64,000 nucleotides of DNA from Oscillatoria acuminata PCC 6304 (GTDB taxonomy: Bacteria; Cyanobacteriota; Cyanobacteriia; Cyanobacteriales; Laspinemataceae): assembly GCF_000317105.1 (NCBI RefSeq), contig NC_019693.1, forward strand, positions 6,573,227 to 6,637,226, in the 5' to 3' direction. A model generated the notes under the pieces. It did no database searches, was not told where the DNA came from, and saw only the letters and a program-made list of their open reading frames with translations. The position numbers and the translations under genes were made by a program. Of this stretch, positions 17,039 through 27,326 are shown piece by piece (position 1 is the stretch's first letter; each line of letters opens with the position of its first letter).

Positions 17039-18679
17039 TTAGGAGGGAGGAAGGGCGATCGGGCTGACTTTGAGTTCGGGATGGTCGGCCAAGTTTTGGT
17101 CCAAGTTCCATTGATTATTGAACAATAAAACAGGACGGTCCCAGCGGTCTTTGGCAATAAAAGTATTAAACAGGCGACCGACTTTTTCCAAGGTTTCCCA
17201 ACCTCCGACCACCCAACGGGCGACGGAATAGGGTAAGATTTCCAGGCGGGTTTCTACGCCATATTCATTGATTAACCGGAATTGGACGACTTCAAACTGG
17301 AGTTGTCCAACGGCGGCTAAAATGGGGTCGCGTTTACTTTCATCGGTGGAGTTGAGGATTTGCACTGCCCCTTCTTCTTGCAATTCTGAGACGCCTTTGT
17401 TGAAGTTTTTATACTTCGTCGGGTCAGCATTTTTCAGGAAAGCAAATAGTTCTGGGGAGAAGGAGGGGATTTCCGGATAGCGAATGGGTTTTCCCATGCA
17501 AACCGTGTCCCCGATCGCAAAACTCCCTGGGTTATTTAATCCCACCACATCCCCAGCGTAGGCAACTTCTACAGTTTCCCGGTCCTGGGCAAATAATTTC
17601 TGCGGACGAGAGAGGCGAATGGTCTTGCCAGTGCGCGTATGGGTCACAACCATGTCTTTTTCAAATTGACCGGAACAGACCCGCAAAAAGGCGACCCGAT
17701 CGCGATGTTTCGGGTCCATATTCGCCTGCAATTTGAACACAAATCCAGAAAATTCTGGATAAGTTGGGGGAATTTCTCCCTGGTCGCTATCATGGGGGGC
17801 CGGGGCGATCGCATAGTCTAAAAACGCCTCCAAAAATAACTCCACCCCAAAGTTATTCATTGCACTACCAAAGAACACCGGCGTTAATTGCCCTTGATGA
17901 ATCGCCTCTAAATCCAGTTCCGGACTGACTCCATCCAGCAATTCTAAATCCTCTTGAAGCTGTTGATACAACTCCGGTTCTATCAAGGATTTTAGGCGAG
18001 GGTCACCGATGGGAATAACTGTATCCGTCGCTTTCTTGCTACCGTGAGAGGCACTTTTTTCAAACAGGTGAATTTTTTGCTGACGGCGATCGACCACACC
18101 CCGGAAGCGATCGCCTGTCCCGATCGGCCAATTCACTACATAGGTGCTTAACCCTAATTCCTGCTCAATTTCATCAATCAACTCCAGAGGCGATAAACTC
18201 GGGCGATCGAGTTTATTAATGAAGGTAAAAATCGGCAGTTGCCGCATCCGGCAGACTTCAAACAGTTTCCGAGTTTGAGTCTCTAATCCTTTCGCGGCAT
18301 CAATCAGCATCACCGCATTATCTGCTGCTGCCAAAGTCCGATAAGTATCTTCACTAAAATCTTGGTGTCCGGGGGTATCCAACAGGTTCAGCAAGTGTTG
18401 TTGATACTGGAATTGCAGAACCGTGGAGGTAATCGAAATTCCCCGCTGTTGTTCCATTGCCATCCAGTCTGACGTCGCGCTACGTTGCGCCCGTTTTGCT
18501 TTAACCGCCCCTGCTTCTTGGATTGCCCCTCCATACAGCAAGAGTTTTTCCGTAAGGGTGGTTTTACCAGCATCGGGGTGAGAAATGATGGCAAAATTTC
18601 GGCGACGATTCACTTCCCAATTGAGGCGATCGTCTGGTGAATTACTCTGTGTTTGTTCAGGTTGGATCTCTAGTTGCAT
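17039..18679 (-). CDS. prfC: Peptide chain release factor 3
   Basis: 546 residues from ATG 18679, which has GAGGACT at good spacing; a TTG four codons upstream also keeps the frame. The GTPase motifs are present: [20 protein letters not shown] (G1), RGISITSTV (G2), [10 protein letters not shown] (G3) and TFINKLDRP (G4). [23 protein letters not shown]-like sequence around residue 320 is typical of RF3 domain II. RF3 releases RF1/RF2 from the ribosome after termination. It sits between bicA (32 bases upstream) and rca, so may share their transcript. Confidence 0.95.
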   Translation of the reverse strand: MQLEIQPEQTQSNSPDDRLNWEVNRRRNFAIISHPDAGKTTLTEKLLLYGGAIQEAGAVKAKRAQRSATSDWMAMEQQRGISITSTVLQFQYQQHLLNLLDTPGHQDFSEDTYRTLAAADNAVMLIDAAKGLETQTRKLFEVCRMRQLPIFTFINKLDRPSLSPLELIDEIEQELGLSTYVVNWPIGTGDRFRGVVDRRQQKIHLFEKSASHGSKKATDTVIPIGDPRLKSLIEPELYQQLQEDLELLDGVSPELDLEAIHQGQLTPVFFGSAMNNFGVELFLEAFLDYAIAPAPHDSDQGEIPPTYPEFSGFVFKLQANMDPKHRDRVAFLRVCSGQFEKDMVVTHTRTGKTIRLSRPQKLFAQDRETVEVAYAGDVVGLNNPGSFAIGDTVCMGKPIRYPEIPSFSPELFAFLKNADPTKYKNFNKGVSELQEEGAVQILNSTDESKRDPILAAVGQLQFEVVQFRLINEYGVETRLEILPYSVARWVVGGWETLEKVGRLFNTFIAKDRWDRPVLLFNNQWNLDQNLADHPELKVSPIALPPS

Positions 18680-18711
18680 GACAGTCCTCAAATGGCGTTC
18701 AGGGTTAGGAG

Positions 18712-20424
18712 TTAGGAGTCGGAAATGGGTGAAAAGGGTTGATTAAGTTCATTATAGCTAACGCTTTGTTTCTCCCGAACCATCGACAATCCTTCCTTGA
18801 GGGCCGTCAGGCGATCGCCCATCCAGTGGTTCCCGGGAATCAACCCGGAAATTCCCAATTTTTCTAAGCGTCGCTTCACTTTACCCGTTGCACCGACAAC
18901 AATCACATCCCGTCCCGCATCAAGCGCCTCTTGAATCGCATTTTCAATCGCCAAGGAAGAAGTCACCCCTAAAATCGGCACTTCACCCAAATCCACAATC
19001 AGCACATCATAATTGCCGATCGCATTATGTTCCCGGGCGATCGCTTTCGCCACCCCAAAAATCATCGGCCCACTCAAATGAAACAGTAAAACCCGCCCAT
19101 TTGCTAAATCTAAAATTTGTTTTTCCTCCTCCGTTAACACAATTTGGTCATCGGCATCGGTAATCGCTTTCACTGATTGAGATTGCAGTTCATCTAATCG
19201 TTCAATTGTCAAGATGTTGGCGATAAATACCCCGACAGCCACCGCCACCATTAAATCCACAAAAACCGTAAGAAGAACCACACTATAAACAATTCCGGCA
19301 GCCTTCCAGGAAATTTTATGAACTCGTTGGAGGAAACCCCAATCAATAATATTAATCCCCACTTTGAGAACAATTCCGGCTAACACAGCCAGGGGAATGA
19401 CCGAGGTTAAAGGTGCAGCCCATAATACCACAATCAACAGAACTAAGGCGCGACTAATTCCCGCTAACGCTGTGCGTCCTCCTGCTTGGATACTCACGAC
19501 TGTTGCCGTGGTTGCCCCAGAACCGGCAATCCCACCACATAACCCCGTAATTAAATTTGCCACTCCTTGACCGATTAATTCTTTATTCGATTTATGTTCA
19601 GTCCGGGTCAAGCTGTCAGCAACCAAACAAGTTAACAGACAATCAATCGAACCTACAATCCCCAAAACCATCGAATTCACGAACATTAACCGCAAATTGT
19701 CCGCAGTAAATGTGGGCATCTGGAGTGTGGGTAACCCCGGTGTAATTTCTCCAATGGTGGCAATTGTCCGAATATCTATCCCGCGAAAGAAAATTAAAGC
19801 AATTCCCGTTCCAATGACTAAAGCTACCAGTTGCGGCGGCATAAACCGTTTCAGTTTAGGCGGGTAAAGAAATAGAATTGTGAGAGTTATTATTCCTAAA
19901 ACCGTTTCCCAAGGATTAATATTGGCAATGAGAGTCGGGAAATTCTGGATAACACCAATCACTCCACCTTTTGGGGTTTGTTGACCGATAAAGGGAGCAA
20001 TTTGCAGGAAAATTAGAATTACCCCAATTCCCGTCATAAAGCCGGAAATCACGTTATAAGGAAGCATGGTAATATACTTCCCTAAGCGCAATACGCCAAA
20101 GAGAATTTGGAAAATCCCCCCCATCATTACCACGGTAAAAGCCATTGCTAGACCATTGTCTGGGTTATTGGCCACTAACTCAGCAATCACAGCCGTGATA
20201 ATAACCGTCATCGGTCCTGTGGGTTCAGAAATCAGGCTGGGTGTACCCCCAAATACAGCGGCGAAAAAGCCGACTAATATCGCCCCCCATAACCCGGCTG
20301 AGGCCCCTGCACCGGAGGCAATCCCGAAAGCAAGGGCCATCGGCAAGGCCACCACCGCAGCGGTTAATCCGCCAAATAGATCGCCTTTGAGATTACGAAA
20401 ATGGATGGTATTGGTGATCTGCAT
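18712..20424 (-). CDS. bicA: SulP-family bicarbonate transporter, BicA-like
   Basis: 570 residues from ATG 20424, preceded by GAGGAAA; a longer frame to 20469 is less likely. From the beginning, [21 protein letters not shown], the sequence follows BicA of marine Synechococcus closely as I remember it: [33 protein letters not shown] in helix 3, [20 protein letters not shown] and [26 protein letters not shown]. The C-terminal STAS domain ([23 protein letters not shown]) is complete. BicA is a sodium-dependent, high-flux bicarbonate importer in the plasma membrane. The gene follows the universal stress protein gene by 50 bases. Confidence 0.9.
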   Translation of the reverse strand: MQITNTIHFRNLKGDLFGGLTAAVVALPMALAFGIASGAGASAGLWGAILVGFFAAVFGGTPSLISEPTGPMTVIITAVIAELVANNPDNGLAMAFTVVMMGGIFQILFGVLRLGKYITMLPYNVISGFMTGIGVILIFLQIAPFIGQQTPKGGVIGVIQNFPTLIANINPWETVLGIITLTILFLYPPKLKRFMPPQLVALVIGTGIALIFFRGIDIRTIATIGEITPGLPTLQMPTFTADNLRLMFVNSMVLGIVGSIDCLLTCLVADSLTRTEHKSNKELIGQGVANLITGLCGGIAGSGATTATVVSIQAGGRTALAGISRALVLLIVVLWAAPLTSVIPLAVLAGIVLKVGINIIDWGFLQRVHKISWKAAGIVYSVVLLTVFVDLMVAVAVGVFIANILTIERLDELQSQSVKAITDADDQIVLTEEEKQILDLANGRVLLFHLSGPMIFGVAKAIAREHNAIGNYDVLIVDLGEVPILGVTSSLAIENAIQEALDAGRDVIVVGATGKVKRRLEKLGISGLIPGNHWMGDRLTALKEGLSMVREKQSVSYNELNQPFSPISDS

Positions 20425-20474
20425 AAAGAAATTTCCTCGATTCAAAAATGACCCTAAGTGTTTTCCCAATTAGA

Positions 20475-21338
20475 CTAACGAAATAACAAGACGGGAATAT
20501 TGCTACTTCTCAACATTTGGGCAGTGGTACTGCCAATGACTAAATTACGAATCCGACTATGACCATAGGCACCCATGAGTAACAAGCTAATATTTTGTTC
20601 AGTAATATAGGAGGCGATCGCCTTTTCCGGTTCCCCTTCTAAACGGCAAATCACCGGGTTAAATCCAGACCCTTGCAAGGCTTGTTCTGCTTCCTGCAAT
20701 CGAGGATTGGCAGTGGGACTGTCCTTACTTTTAGCCACCTTCACCACATGAAGATCCACCCCCTTAAATAAAGGGGATTCCCGAAGAAATTGCAACATTT
20801 TCTGCCCGGTGAGACTGCCATCATAGGCTAACAATACCCGGTCAATCGGTTGATATTCCAGGGGGACAACCAGGCAAGGCTTCCGGCTACTGCGGACAAT
20901 CCGTTCTAAATTAGCCCCTAAGTGACTCGAAGCAAAACTCGCCGCTTCACCTCGTTTCCCTAGTACAATTAAATCAGAACTTGCCTCAAACTCATCCAAG
21001 CAATCCACCAAAAAGCCGGTTTTATGGATCAGGTTGATGCGATCGATTCCTTCCGATTTGAGACGACTCGCAGCGGTTTGTAAAATCAGCTTGGCCCGTT
21101 GGTGGTTAATTTTGGCTTTTTCATGTTCCAACTCCACCAAGCGATTCAGCAAATTTTCCGAAGCATCAATCCCAATACTTCCACTAAAGTTTCCGGTCGA
21201 AACCGCCTGTTGACTGCGAATATCGGTCACGCACAATACATCAATTTCCGCTGCTAGTTTTTTGGCAAAATAAGCGCCATACCGATAGCTAGTTTCCGCA
21301 AAGGGCGATCCATCGGTGCAAATCAAAATCTTTTTCAT
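20475..21338 (-). CDS. Tandem-domain universal stress protein
   Basis: 287 residues from ATG 21338, where MKKILICTDGSPFAETSYRYGA starts a UspA domain; the longer frame to 21452 overlaps the upstream gene. A second UspA domain begins near residue 155 (PIDRVLLAYDGSLTGQKML). It keeps the ATP-binding pattern G-x2-G-x9-G-S (GAYGHSRIRNLVIGS). The start codon lies one base after the stop of the SulP gene, so the two are translationally coupled. Such pairs suggest a nucleotide-sensing regulator for the adjacent anion transporter; this is inference. Confidence 0.88.
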   Translation of the reverse strand: MKKILICTDGSPFAETSYRYGAYFAKKLAAEIDVLCVTDIRSQQAVSTGNFSGSIGIDASENLLNRLVELEHEKAKINHQRAKLILQTAASRLKSEGIDRINLIHKTGFLVDCLDEFEASSDLIVLGKRGEAASFASSHLGANLERIVRSSRKPCLVVPLEYQPIDRVLLAYDGSLTGQKMLQFLRESPLFKGVDLHVVKVAKSKDSPTANPRLQEAEQALQGSGFNPVICRLEGEPEKAIASYITEQNISLLLMGAYGHSRIRNLVIGSTTAQMLRSSNIPVLLFR

Positions 21339-21339
21339 G

Positions 21340-22863
21340 TTACTGGGAATGATGGGATGGATATTCGGCTTCGTTCTGTTCTTTCCCTGGGTCAGAGTTG
21401 GGGGAGAGATCCGGTTGTTTGTAGGTCGCCAATTTATCGTACAACGTTGCACTGGCTTGATTTAATCCGACTAATTCCACCTCAGTCCCATTGCGGCGGA
21501 ATTTAATCACGATTTTATCCAGCATTTCGACCGACCCTTGGTCCCAGAGATGGGCATGAGTCAAATCCACCGTGACGCGATCGACCAATTCATTAAAATC
21601 AAACGACCCCAGAAAGTCTTCTTTAGATAAGAAGAAAATCTGTCCCGCTACCTTATAAATCCGGTGGGTTCCATCGTTGCTGAACACCTTATCCACAAAG
21701 ACCAAATCAGCAATTTTGCGAGAAAAGAAAACCGTACTCATGACAATTCCAGTCACCACCCCCAGGGCAAAATTCTTGGTAAAAATTGTCACAAACATGG
21801 TGGTCAACATCACAGCGGTTTCACTGCGAGGAATCCGGGGAATATTTTTGAACGATGACCAACGGAATGTGCCAATAGACACCATAATCATCACGGCAAC
21901 CAAAGTCGCCATCGGCATTTGCTTCACCCAATCTTGCAAGACTAGAATGGCAAATAAGAGAAATACCCCAGAAGCGAGAGTTGATAACCGTCCTCGTCCC
22001 CCGGATTGGACATTAATCACCGATTGTCCAATCATCCCACATCCGGCCATCCCGCCAAAAAATCCGGTGACAATATTGGCAATTCCTTGTCCTTTCGCTT
22101 CTTGGTTTTTATCACTCGGCGTATCCGTTAGTTCATCCACCAAAGAAGCGGTGAGAAATGAGGCCAATAACCCGACAATTGCCAAGGTTAAGGAATAGGG
22201 TAAAATAATCTGTAAGGTTTCTAAAGTCAGGGGAACTTGTGGCAGTGCAAAGAAGGGTAAGGCGGTGGGTAATTCTCCCATATCCCCGACCCTGGGGACT
22301 TCTAATTTGAGGGCGATCGCGGCGATCGTCATCACCGCCAATGCCACCAACGGAGAAGGCACCGCTTTGGTAAACCGAGGCAGGATATAAATAATCCCCA
22401 AAGACAGACTCGTCAGCACATAAACTGCCACAGGAACATCCGTCAATTGTGGCAACTGGGCCATAAAAATTAACACCGCCAAAGCATTAATATAGCCAAT
22501 CGTCACCGCCCGGGGAACGTATTTCATCTGCCGCCCCAGTTTGAGAAAACCAAACACAACTTGCAGAATTCCCGTTAGCAACGTGGCAGCAAATAAATAG
22601 GGCAACCCATGATCCTTGACCAAATCAATCATCAGCAATGCCATCGCCCCGGTTGCTGCGGAAATCGACCCCGGCCTACCCCCTAAAAAGGCCGTCATCA
22701 CGGCAATAATAAAAGAGGCATAGAGTCCGACTTTGGGATCAACTCCAGCAATAATTGAAAAGGCGATCGCCTCGGGAATCAACGCCAAACCCACCACTGC
22801 ACCCGCCAACAAATCGGCGCGCACATTTGAAAACCACTCTTGTCTGAGTCTGCGACTGTTCAA
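21340..22863 (-). CDS. SulP-family anion transporter with STAS domain
   Basis: 507 residues if started at TTG 22863, which has GGGGAGGAAAC directly upstream; an in-frame ATG at 22917 without that site would add 18 residues. About eleven membrane segments begin with [23 protein letters not shown] and [19 protein letters not shown], the SulP helix 1 and 3 motifs, and a STAS domain fills the last 120 residues ([22 protein letters not shown]). It differs clearly from the BicA-like gene two genes downstream. Substrate could be bicarbonate, sulfate or another anion; the neighbourhood with BicA and rca favours inorganic carbon. Confidence 0.85.
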   Translation of the reverse strand: MNSRRLRQEWFSNVRADLLAGAVVGLALIPEAIAFSIIAGVDPKVGLYASFIIAVMTAFLGGRPGSISAATGAMALLMIDLVKDHGLPYLFAATLLTGILQVVFGFLKLGRQMKYVPRAVTIGYINALAVLIFMAQLPQLTDVPVAVYVLTSLSLGIIYILPRFTKAVPSPLVALAVMTIAAIALKLEVPRVGDMGELPTALPFFALPQVPLTLETLQIILPYSLTLAIVGLLASFLTASLVDELTDTPSDKNQEAKGQGIANIVTGFFGGMAGCGMIGQSVINVQSGGRGRLSTLASGVFLLFAILVLQDWVKQMPMATLVAVMIMVSIGTFRWSSFKNIPRIPRSETAVMLTTMFVTIFTKNFALGVVTGIVMSTVFFSRKIADLVFVDKVFSNDGTHRIYKVAGQIFFLSKEDFLGSFDFNELVDRVTVDLTHAHLWDQGSVEMLDKIVIKFRRNGTEVELVGLNQASATLYDKLATYKQPDLSPNSDPGKEQNEAEYPSHHSQ

Positions 22864-23624
22864 GTTTCCTCCCCTAACATCATCAAAAGAATTGCGGCAC
22901 CATAACGCCGTAAACATAGCCAGAATTAAACTGACTCAATCGGATTAATCCTGATAATTTTTAGCCTCAAACGCTGTTAATCGATATCCCACCGTGCCTT
23001 AACCGTTCAGGTTCGAGCATCCATTGCAGAGCATCTCCACCACTTATGGTGGACAAGTTAGCTGAAACCTAGACGGAGAAACACTGACGAACAGGGACAT
23101 GATTAGCTCTGGAGAATGGGTAGGTCGTTTAGACTGGGTACGCTGATTTTGCTGATCCAAACCATACCATGAAACCTACCCACAAAAACCCTCCCGATGG
23201 CGATTCCGGAAAAAATCCCGGAAATCTTGATTCGGCGAGGGTTTGGGCGTTTTATGCGGGGCTTGTGTCCCATTCCGGTACAGGATGGCACGACTTCAGG
23301 GGGCTTGGTTCATCCAGTCCCGGGGAATGGGAAATGAGGAAAGGGATATGCCTCGGGTATAAGAGGCGATCGGCTTGAGTCTACTAACCGACTGACTTGC
23401 AAACTTGAGCTATGCGGAACTTCATCAATAGCAATGAAATACTGGCTTGCTAACCATATTTTACTTACGAGGTGGGTTGTCAGCATTCAGACTCGATGGG
23501 GGTTAGGGCGGGAGGCACGCAGGAGGAGGAAGCAGTGGATACAATCATCCGGCTTTATGACTGTGAAATTTAGAAAAATAGCATTATACTAGACAACACT
23601 GGGAAAGTTAACAAAGATGAAACT
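22864..23624. other. Intergenic stretch without a supported gene
   Basis: Short frames exist on both strands around 23103-23378 but overlap each other, lack ribosome-binding sites and have no recognisable motif. I see no tRNA or large repeat. The promoter of the leftward SulP-Usp-bicA run must lie in its first part, and that of the toxin-antitoxin pair near its end. Confidence 0.5.
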
Positions 23625-23858
23625 ATGTCGCCGAAAACCTTTGAGATTACTAGCTTACCGGAGAACTTAATCGAATTATTGGCGGATCTTCAGAATAAGA
23701 CAGAGATTCTCTTAACTTCTGAAGGAATACCTTTTGCTAAAGTGCTGCCGTTGACCAGTCAGCAACCTGTGATACCGAAAGTCGGATTAAATTATGGGGC
23801 AATGGTGATGAGTGATGATTTTGATGAGCCTTTACCGGATGATTTTTGGGGGGTATGA
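23625..23858 (+). CDS. Antitoxin of a type II toxin-antitoxin pair
   Basis: 77 residues. MSPKTFEITSLPENLIELLADLQ gives a short N-terminal DNA-binding part, and EILLTSEGIPFAKVLPL is the 'vitrdGkpvAkL' strand pattern of Phd/VapB-type antitoxins. The acidic tail SDDFDEPLPDDFWG is typical of the toxin-contacting region of cyanobacterial members (compare 'LPEDFW' tails). Its stop overlaps the toxin start as ATGA, a translational-coupling arrangement. Expected to repress its own promoter. Confidence 0.85.
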   Translation: MSPKTFEITSLPENLIELLADLQNKTEILLTSEGIPFAKVLPLTSQQPVIPKVGLNYGAMVMSDDFDEPLPDDFWGV

Positions 23859-24241
23859 AAGTTTTATTAGATACTCATACTTTTATTTGGTGGGATAGTC
23901 AGCCAGAACAGTTGTCATCGGACATGGTGGAGTTTTTAACAAAACCCGATACTGAGAAATTTGTCAGTGTTATAAGTTTATGGGAAATTCAGATTAAAAG
24001 TCAGTTAGGAAAGTTAACTCTCAATCAACCCCTAGAAAATATTTATCAGAGTCAAAGCCAAAATTTTATTTCTTTTTTAGGGGTGACTCCTTCTCATATT
24101 TTTAAGGTTGGGGTGTTACCGTTTCATCATAAAGATCCATTTGACCGGCTGTTAATTGCTCAGGCTATGACAGAAGGGTTAACAATTGTAACGCGGGATA
24201 AAATCTTCAATTTATATGAAGTTCCGTTGTTATGGATTTAA
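23855..24241 (+). CDS. PIN-domain toxin, VapC-like ribonuclease
   Basis: 128 residues from ATG 23855. MKVLLDTHTFIWW carries the first catalytic Asp, SVISLWEIQIKSQLGKL the conserved Glu, HKDPFDRLLIAQAM the third acidic site and IVTRDKIF the fourth. This is the PIN subfamily usually annotated 'type II toxin-antitoxin system VapC family'. PIN toxins cleave tRNA or rRNA when freed from the antitoxin. All four acidic positions are intact, so it is probably active. Confidence 0.92.
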   Translation: MKVLLDTHTFIWWDSQPEQLSSDMVEFLTKPDTEKFVSVISLWEIQIKSQLGKLTLNQPLENIYQSQSQNFISFLGVTPSHIFKVGVLPFHHKDPFDRLLIAQAMTEGLTIVTRDKIFNLYEVPLLWI

Positions 24242-24249
24242 TGGATTTA

Positions 24250-24293
24250 AGCGATCGCCTTCTGGAGTATGAGAAAGGCGATCGGCTTTTTAC
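24250..24293 (+). terminator. Rho-independent terminator after the toxin gene
   Basis: AGCGATCGCCTT and AAGGCGATCGGCT pair with one bulge and are followed by TTTTT. It lies nine bases behind the toxin stop codon and incorporates a HIP1 octamer in the stem. Confidence 0.7.
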
Positions 24294-24368
24294 ACATCAC
24301 TAACTAATCTTGATTAAGCAACAGGGAGAGCTTAGAAGTATTTTGACAAACATCAAGCCATTTTTATT

Positions 24369-26099
24369 TTATTTAGACAATAAATTGGATAAAGCTACTC
24401 GAAATCCAAAACTTGACCGACTCCGATGGGGTCGCACAAATTTGCGGTTAGTAGCACGACATTCTCCCGCCTTGGTTTCCCATGCCCCACCTCGTAAAAC
24501 TCGCAGAATAGTGTTATTTGCTTCTCCTTCTATCTCCCAAGAGCGGCCATCTAATGGAGCGCCTTGATAATCATCATGTTTTGGATCCGCACACCATTCC
24601 CACACATTCCCATGCATATCAGAGAGTCCAAAAGCATTGGCTACTCCAGAAATCCCTACAGATTTAGTTTGTTTATGAAACTCGCCCATTGGCTCATAAT
24701 TATAGGATTCAGTTCCATCATAGTTGGCATATTTAGTGGTTATCGTATCTCCGAAATGAAAGGGTTTATTCTCCATCCCGGCTTTGCAAGCATATTCCCA
24801 TTCTGCTTCACTGGGTAGTCTATAGTTGAGTTGAGTCAGATGAGATAGGCGATCACAAAATTCTTGGGCTTGAAACCAGGAAACTTGCTCTACGGGATTA
24901 TTTTCATCCTGTTTAAACTGAGAACAATCCGGATTTAAGTCAATCTGAACTTTGGGCAAATGAGCGATAAATTTCCAGATAGCTTGAGTGATTGGAAATC
25001 TACTCATAAAAAACGCATCAATGCTGACCTTGCGTTGTGGGCGCTCGGTGAGGTTACTTGGCTGATATTGACTTTTGACCATTTCAACATCAGGTGACCC
25101 CATCAAGTAAGTCCCCGCTGAAATCTTCACCATTTCTAATTTTAAAACTGGATTGTCACCTAAAACCTGTTCAAATAATTCAGCTTTACGTTGCTCTCGA
25201 TTTCGTTCTTGTCCCCTGACATCGAGATAGACTACTTCAAAATTAAAAGGAGGGGAAGGGGGAAGGGGAGGGGTAAGAGGTATAACCTTCGGGAGCATTT
25301 CTAACCATTCTTGAACCGAACTAGGACGCTCTGTGGGTTCGACTTTCAGTCCCTCAAGAATAGCCTCATTGGTCTGGTCGCTAATATCAGGATTACGGTG
25401 TTTGGGAGGCACTAACTTTTCAGGTTTTCTCACCCAAGCCAAAGGAGGAGGGTCTCCTACCAATAAGTAATAGAATGTTGCTGACAATGCATAGATATCA
25501 GTATAGCGTCCTTGAACTCTGTCGTTATCATATTGCTCAATGGGCGAAAATCCATCGGTACTATAAGAGGTTAAAGGCGCACCAGAAATATATTGTCTGG
25601 CAATTCCAAAATCAATGAGTACCGCATCATTTGAATTAGAGCGCAGGATGATATTATTGGGTTTGACATCTCTATGCACTAGCCCTTTTTCATGAATAAA
25701 ATGTACAGCATTGGCTATTTGTTTGATATAAATCAAAGCATCTTTTTCTGTCAAAACTTTTTGATTTTTAACGACATCCCATAATGTTTGACCTTCTATA
25801 TATTCCATGACGATACAAGGCAGAGAATCTTCAGAAAATACGGTTTCTATTTTGACAATATTGGGATGCGGGCATAAAGCCAGTCTAAGAGCTTCTTCTC
25901 TAAATCCTTCTTTGTATTTTTGTTTCTCCTCATCAGTACGGAAACTGTTGATTTTTTTAATCTGTGGGGTTTTAATAACCACTTTTGTATCCAAGGGACT
26001 TTTTAGGGCTATGTAAGTGGTCCCAAAACCACCCTCTCCCAGCTCTTTATCAATTACATATTTTCCGTTTTGCAAGATATGTCCCGAGACCCAGTTCAT
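24369..26099 (-). CDS. Ser/Thr protein kinase fused to a formylglycine-generating-enzyme (FGE/SUMF1) domain
   Basis: 576 residues. Residues 1-270 are a Hanks-type kinase with all catalytic elements: LGEGGFGTTY (Gly loop), VVIKTP (ATP Lys), HRDVKPNNI (catalytic loop) and LIDFGIARQ (DFG). After a Pro-rich linker, residues 325-572 form an FGE-sulfatase domain: MVKISAGTYLMGSP, ERPQRKVSIDAFFMSRFPIT, YRLPSEAEWEYACKAG, DMHGNVWEWCADP and LRGGAW...SSFGFRV. Such domains bind or modify proteins, and many kinase fusions seem to use them as ligand-binding modules. Last gene of the SIR2/ATP-grasp/pseudokinase run, 77 bases behind the pseudokinase. Confidence 0.93.
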   Translation of the reverse strand: MNWVSGHILQNGKYVIDKELGEGGFGTTYIALKSPLDTKVVIKTPQIKKINSFRTDEEKQKYKEGFREEALRLALCPHPNIVKIETVFSEDSLPCIVMEYIEGQTLWDVVKNQKVLTEKDALIYIKQIANAVHFIHEKGLVHRDVKPNNIILRSNSNDAVLIDFGIARQYISGAPLTSYSTDGFSPIEQYDNDRVQGRYTDIYALSATFYYLLVGDPPPLAWVRKPEKLVPPKHRNPDISDQTNEAILEGLKVEPTERPSSVQEWLEMLPKVIPLTPPLPPSPPFNFEVVYLDVRGQERNREQRKAELFEQVLGDNPVLKLEMVKISAGTYLMGSPDVEMVKSQYQPSNLTERPQRKVSIDAFFMSRFPITQAIWKFIAHLPKVQIDLNPDCSQFKQDENNPVEQVSWFQAQEFCDRLSHLTQLNYRLPSEAEWEYACKAGMENKPFHFGDTITTKYANYDGTESYNYEPMGEFHKQTKSVGISGVANAFGLSDMHGNVWEWCADPKHDDYQGAPLDGRSWEIEGEANNTILRVLRGGAWETKAGECRATNRKFVRPHRSRSSFGFRVALSNLLSK

Positions 26100-26176
26100 C
26101 TTATTTCCTCTTGACGTTGAATCAGTTTGCGTGTGATATAAAAAGTCATGAAATAATAATTGTAAAACTTTTAAAA

Positions 26177-27226
26177 TTAAGGGTTAAGCTGATGATTGGC
26201 TTCTCTTTCCTGAACATAAGGTGGGCAGTTAGGGTTAGACGCACCCAAAACTCCGAAAATCATCCCTCCAATTCCGACTATAATGCCAATAATTGTAATA
26301 ACCATATTCATTTTATCCAACTTGGCTGAGGCCCTATTCAATTGTTCCGTGAATTTTTTGGGCAGGTAATGCCGGATGCCTAAAGATTCCAGCAAAATTT
26401 CTATCGAAGGATATCGGTCTTTGGCCTCAATTGCCATGCCTTTTATAATGGCCCGATTAACTGATTTACTTATAGTGTCAACGATTTCCTTGGGTTCTCT
26501 TAACTCCCTTGGATTTCGATTATCTGGGCGGAATAAAGATAAGTTTCTATCTTGGGCTGAAAGAGGCAATTCATTTGTCAACAAAAAATAAAGCGTGGCG
26601 GATAAAGAATACACATCGGTAAATGGACCTTTTTCATCCTCTTGCCAAAATAACTCTTTCGGGGTAAAACTATCCGCATTATCGCTCTTGAGATTCGTTA
26701 AATTATGGTTAAAGGATTGGGCTACACTAAACCCGATTAACACCACTTTACCCAGGGGACCATTTTGCAACATAATATTAGAAGGCTTAACATTGCGGTG
26801 AATGATACCTTGGTCATGAAGATAGGTTAAGGCATCACCAATTTGCTTAATATATTTTAAAGCCTCTTTCTGAGACCAAACTTTTCTATAGCTTTCTAAA
26901 GTTCTGCCGTCTATATATTCCATAATAATATAGATTAAATCAGTTGTTTTATCATGAAAAATGTCTAAAAATTTAACGATATTACTATGCTTGCATCTGG
27001 ACAAATTAACGGCTTCTTGCAAAAACTTAAGTTTTAAGTCTTTGAGTTCTGAGACCGTTAATTGATTCAACAACTCCGGCTTAATGGTTTTAAGCACCAC
27101 CTTTTCATTGGCTTTGTCATCTAAGGCAAGATAGGTAATGGCAATAGAGCCACAACCCAGGGTGCTATGGACGTGGTATCTACCGCCTATTAATTTGCCT
27201 TTTTCCCATTCTTGCCATGCGTTCAT
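26177..27226 (-). CDS. Membrane-anchored kinase-fold protein, predicted pseudokinase
   Basis: 349 residues. The fold of a Ser/Thr kinase is clear (VVLKTIKPE with the ATP Lys, YIIMEYIDGRTL, YLHDQGIIHRNVKPSNIML), but key residues are replaced: HRD reads HRN, the DFG site reads IGFSVAQ with Gly instead of Asp, and the Gly loop reads LGCGSIAIT, losing its last Gly. The catalytic base and Mg-binding Asp are therefore both missing. A single membrane segment (VITIIGIIVGIGGMIFGVLG) lies near residues 307-327, followed by a short tail with a Cys. It sits directly before a complete kinase gene on the same strand and could be its scaffold or sensor. Confidence 0.85.
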   Translation of the reverse strand: MNAWQEWEKGKLIGGRYHVHSTLGCGSIAITYLALDDKANEKVVLKTIKPELLNQLTVSELKDLKLKFLQEAVNLSRCKHSNIVKFLDIFHDKTTDLIYIIMEYIDGRTLESYRKVWSQKEALKYIKQIGDALTYLHDQGIIHRNVKPSNIMLQNGPLGKVVLIGFSVAQSFNHNLTNLKSDNADSFTPKELFWQEDEKGPFTDVYSLSATLYFLLTNELPLSAQDRNLSLFRPDNRNPRELREPKEIVDTISKSVNRAIIKGMAIEAKDRYPSIEILLESLGIRHYLPKKFTEQLNRASAKLDKMNMVITIIGIIVGIGGMIFGVLGASNPNCPPYVQEREANHQLNP

Positions 27227-27326
27227 AAAATAACAGTGAACTCCAGTTTATCGAAAAAGTGTTGGTTTCTGGACTGTCTTGAGCAGGCTTGACTCAAATG
27301 GTCCAGAAACTGATTGAGTTGGTATT

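Noticed and set aside
20066-20473. Long plus-strand frames opposite bicA and the second SulP gene (also 21677-22198)
   Set aside because: They are antisense shadows of membrane-protein genes; their Pro/Lys/Ala-rich products have no fold signature.
21340-22863. Second SulP protein with the adjacent gene as an SbtA/SbtB pair
   Set aside because: The transporter has SulP and STAS features, and the partner is a UspA protein, not a PII-like SbtB.
23103-23378. Overlapping small frames on both strands between the SulP gene and the toxin-antitoxin pair
   Set aside because: They mirror each other, have no start signals and no recognisable features.
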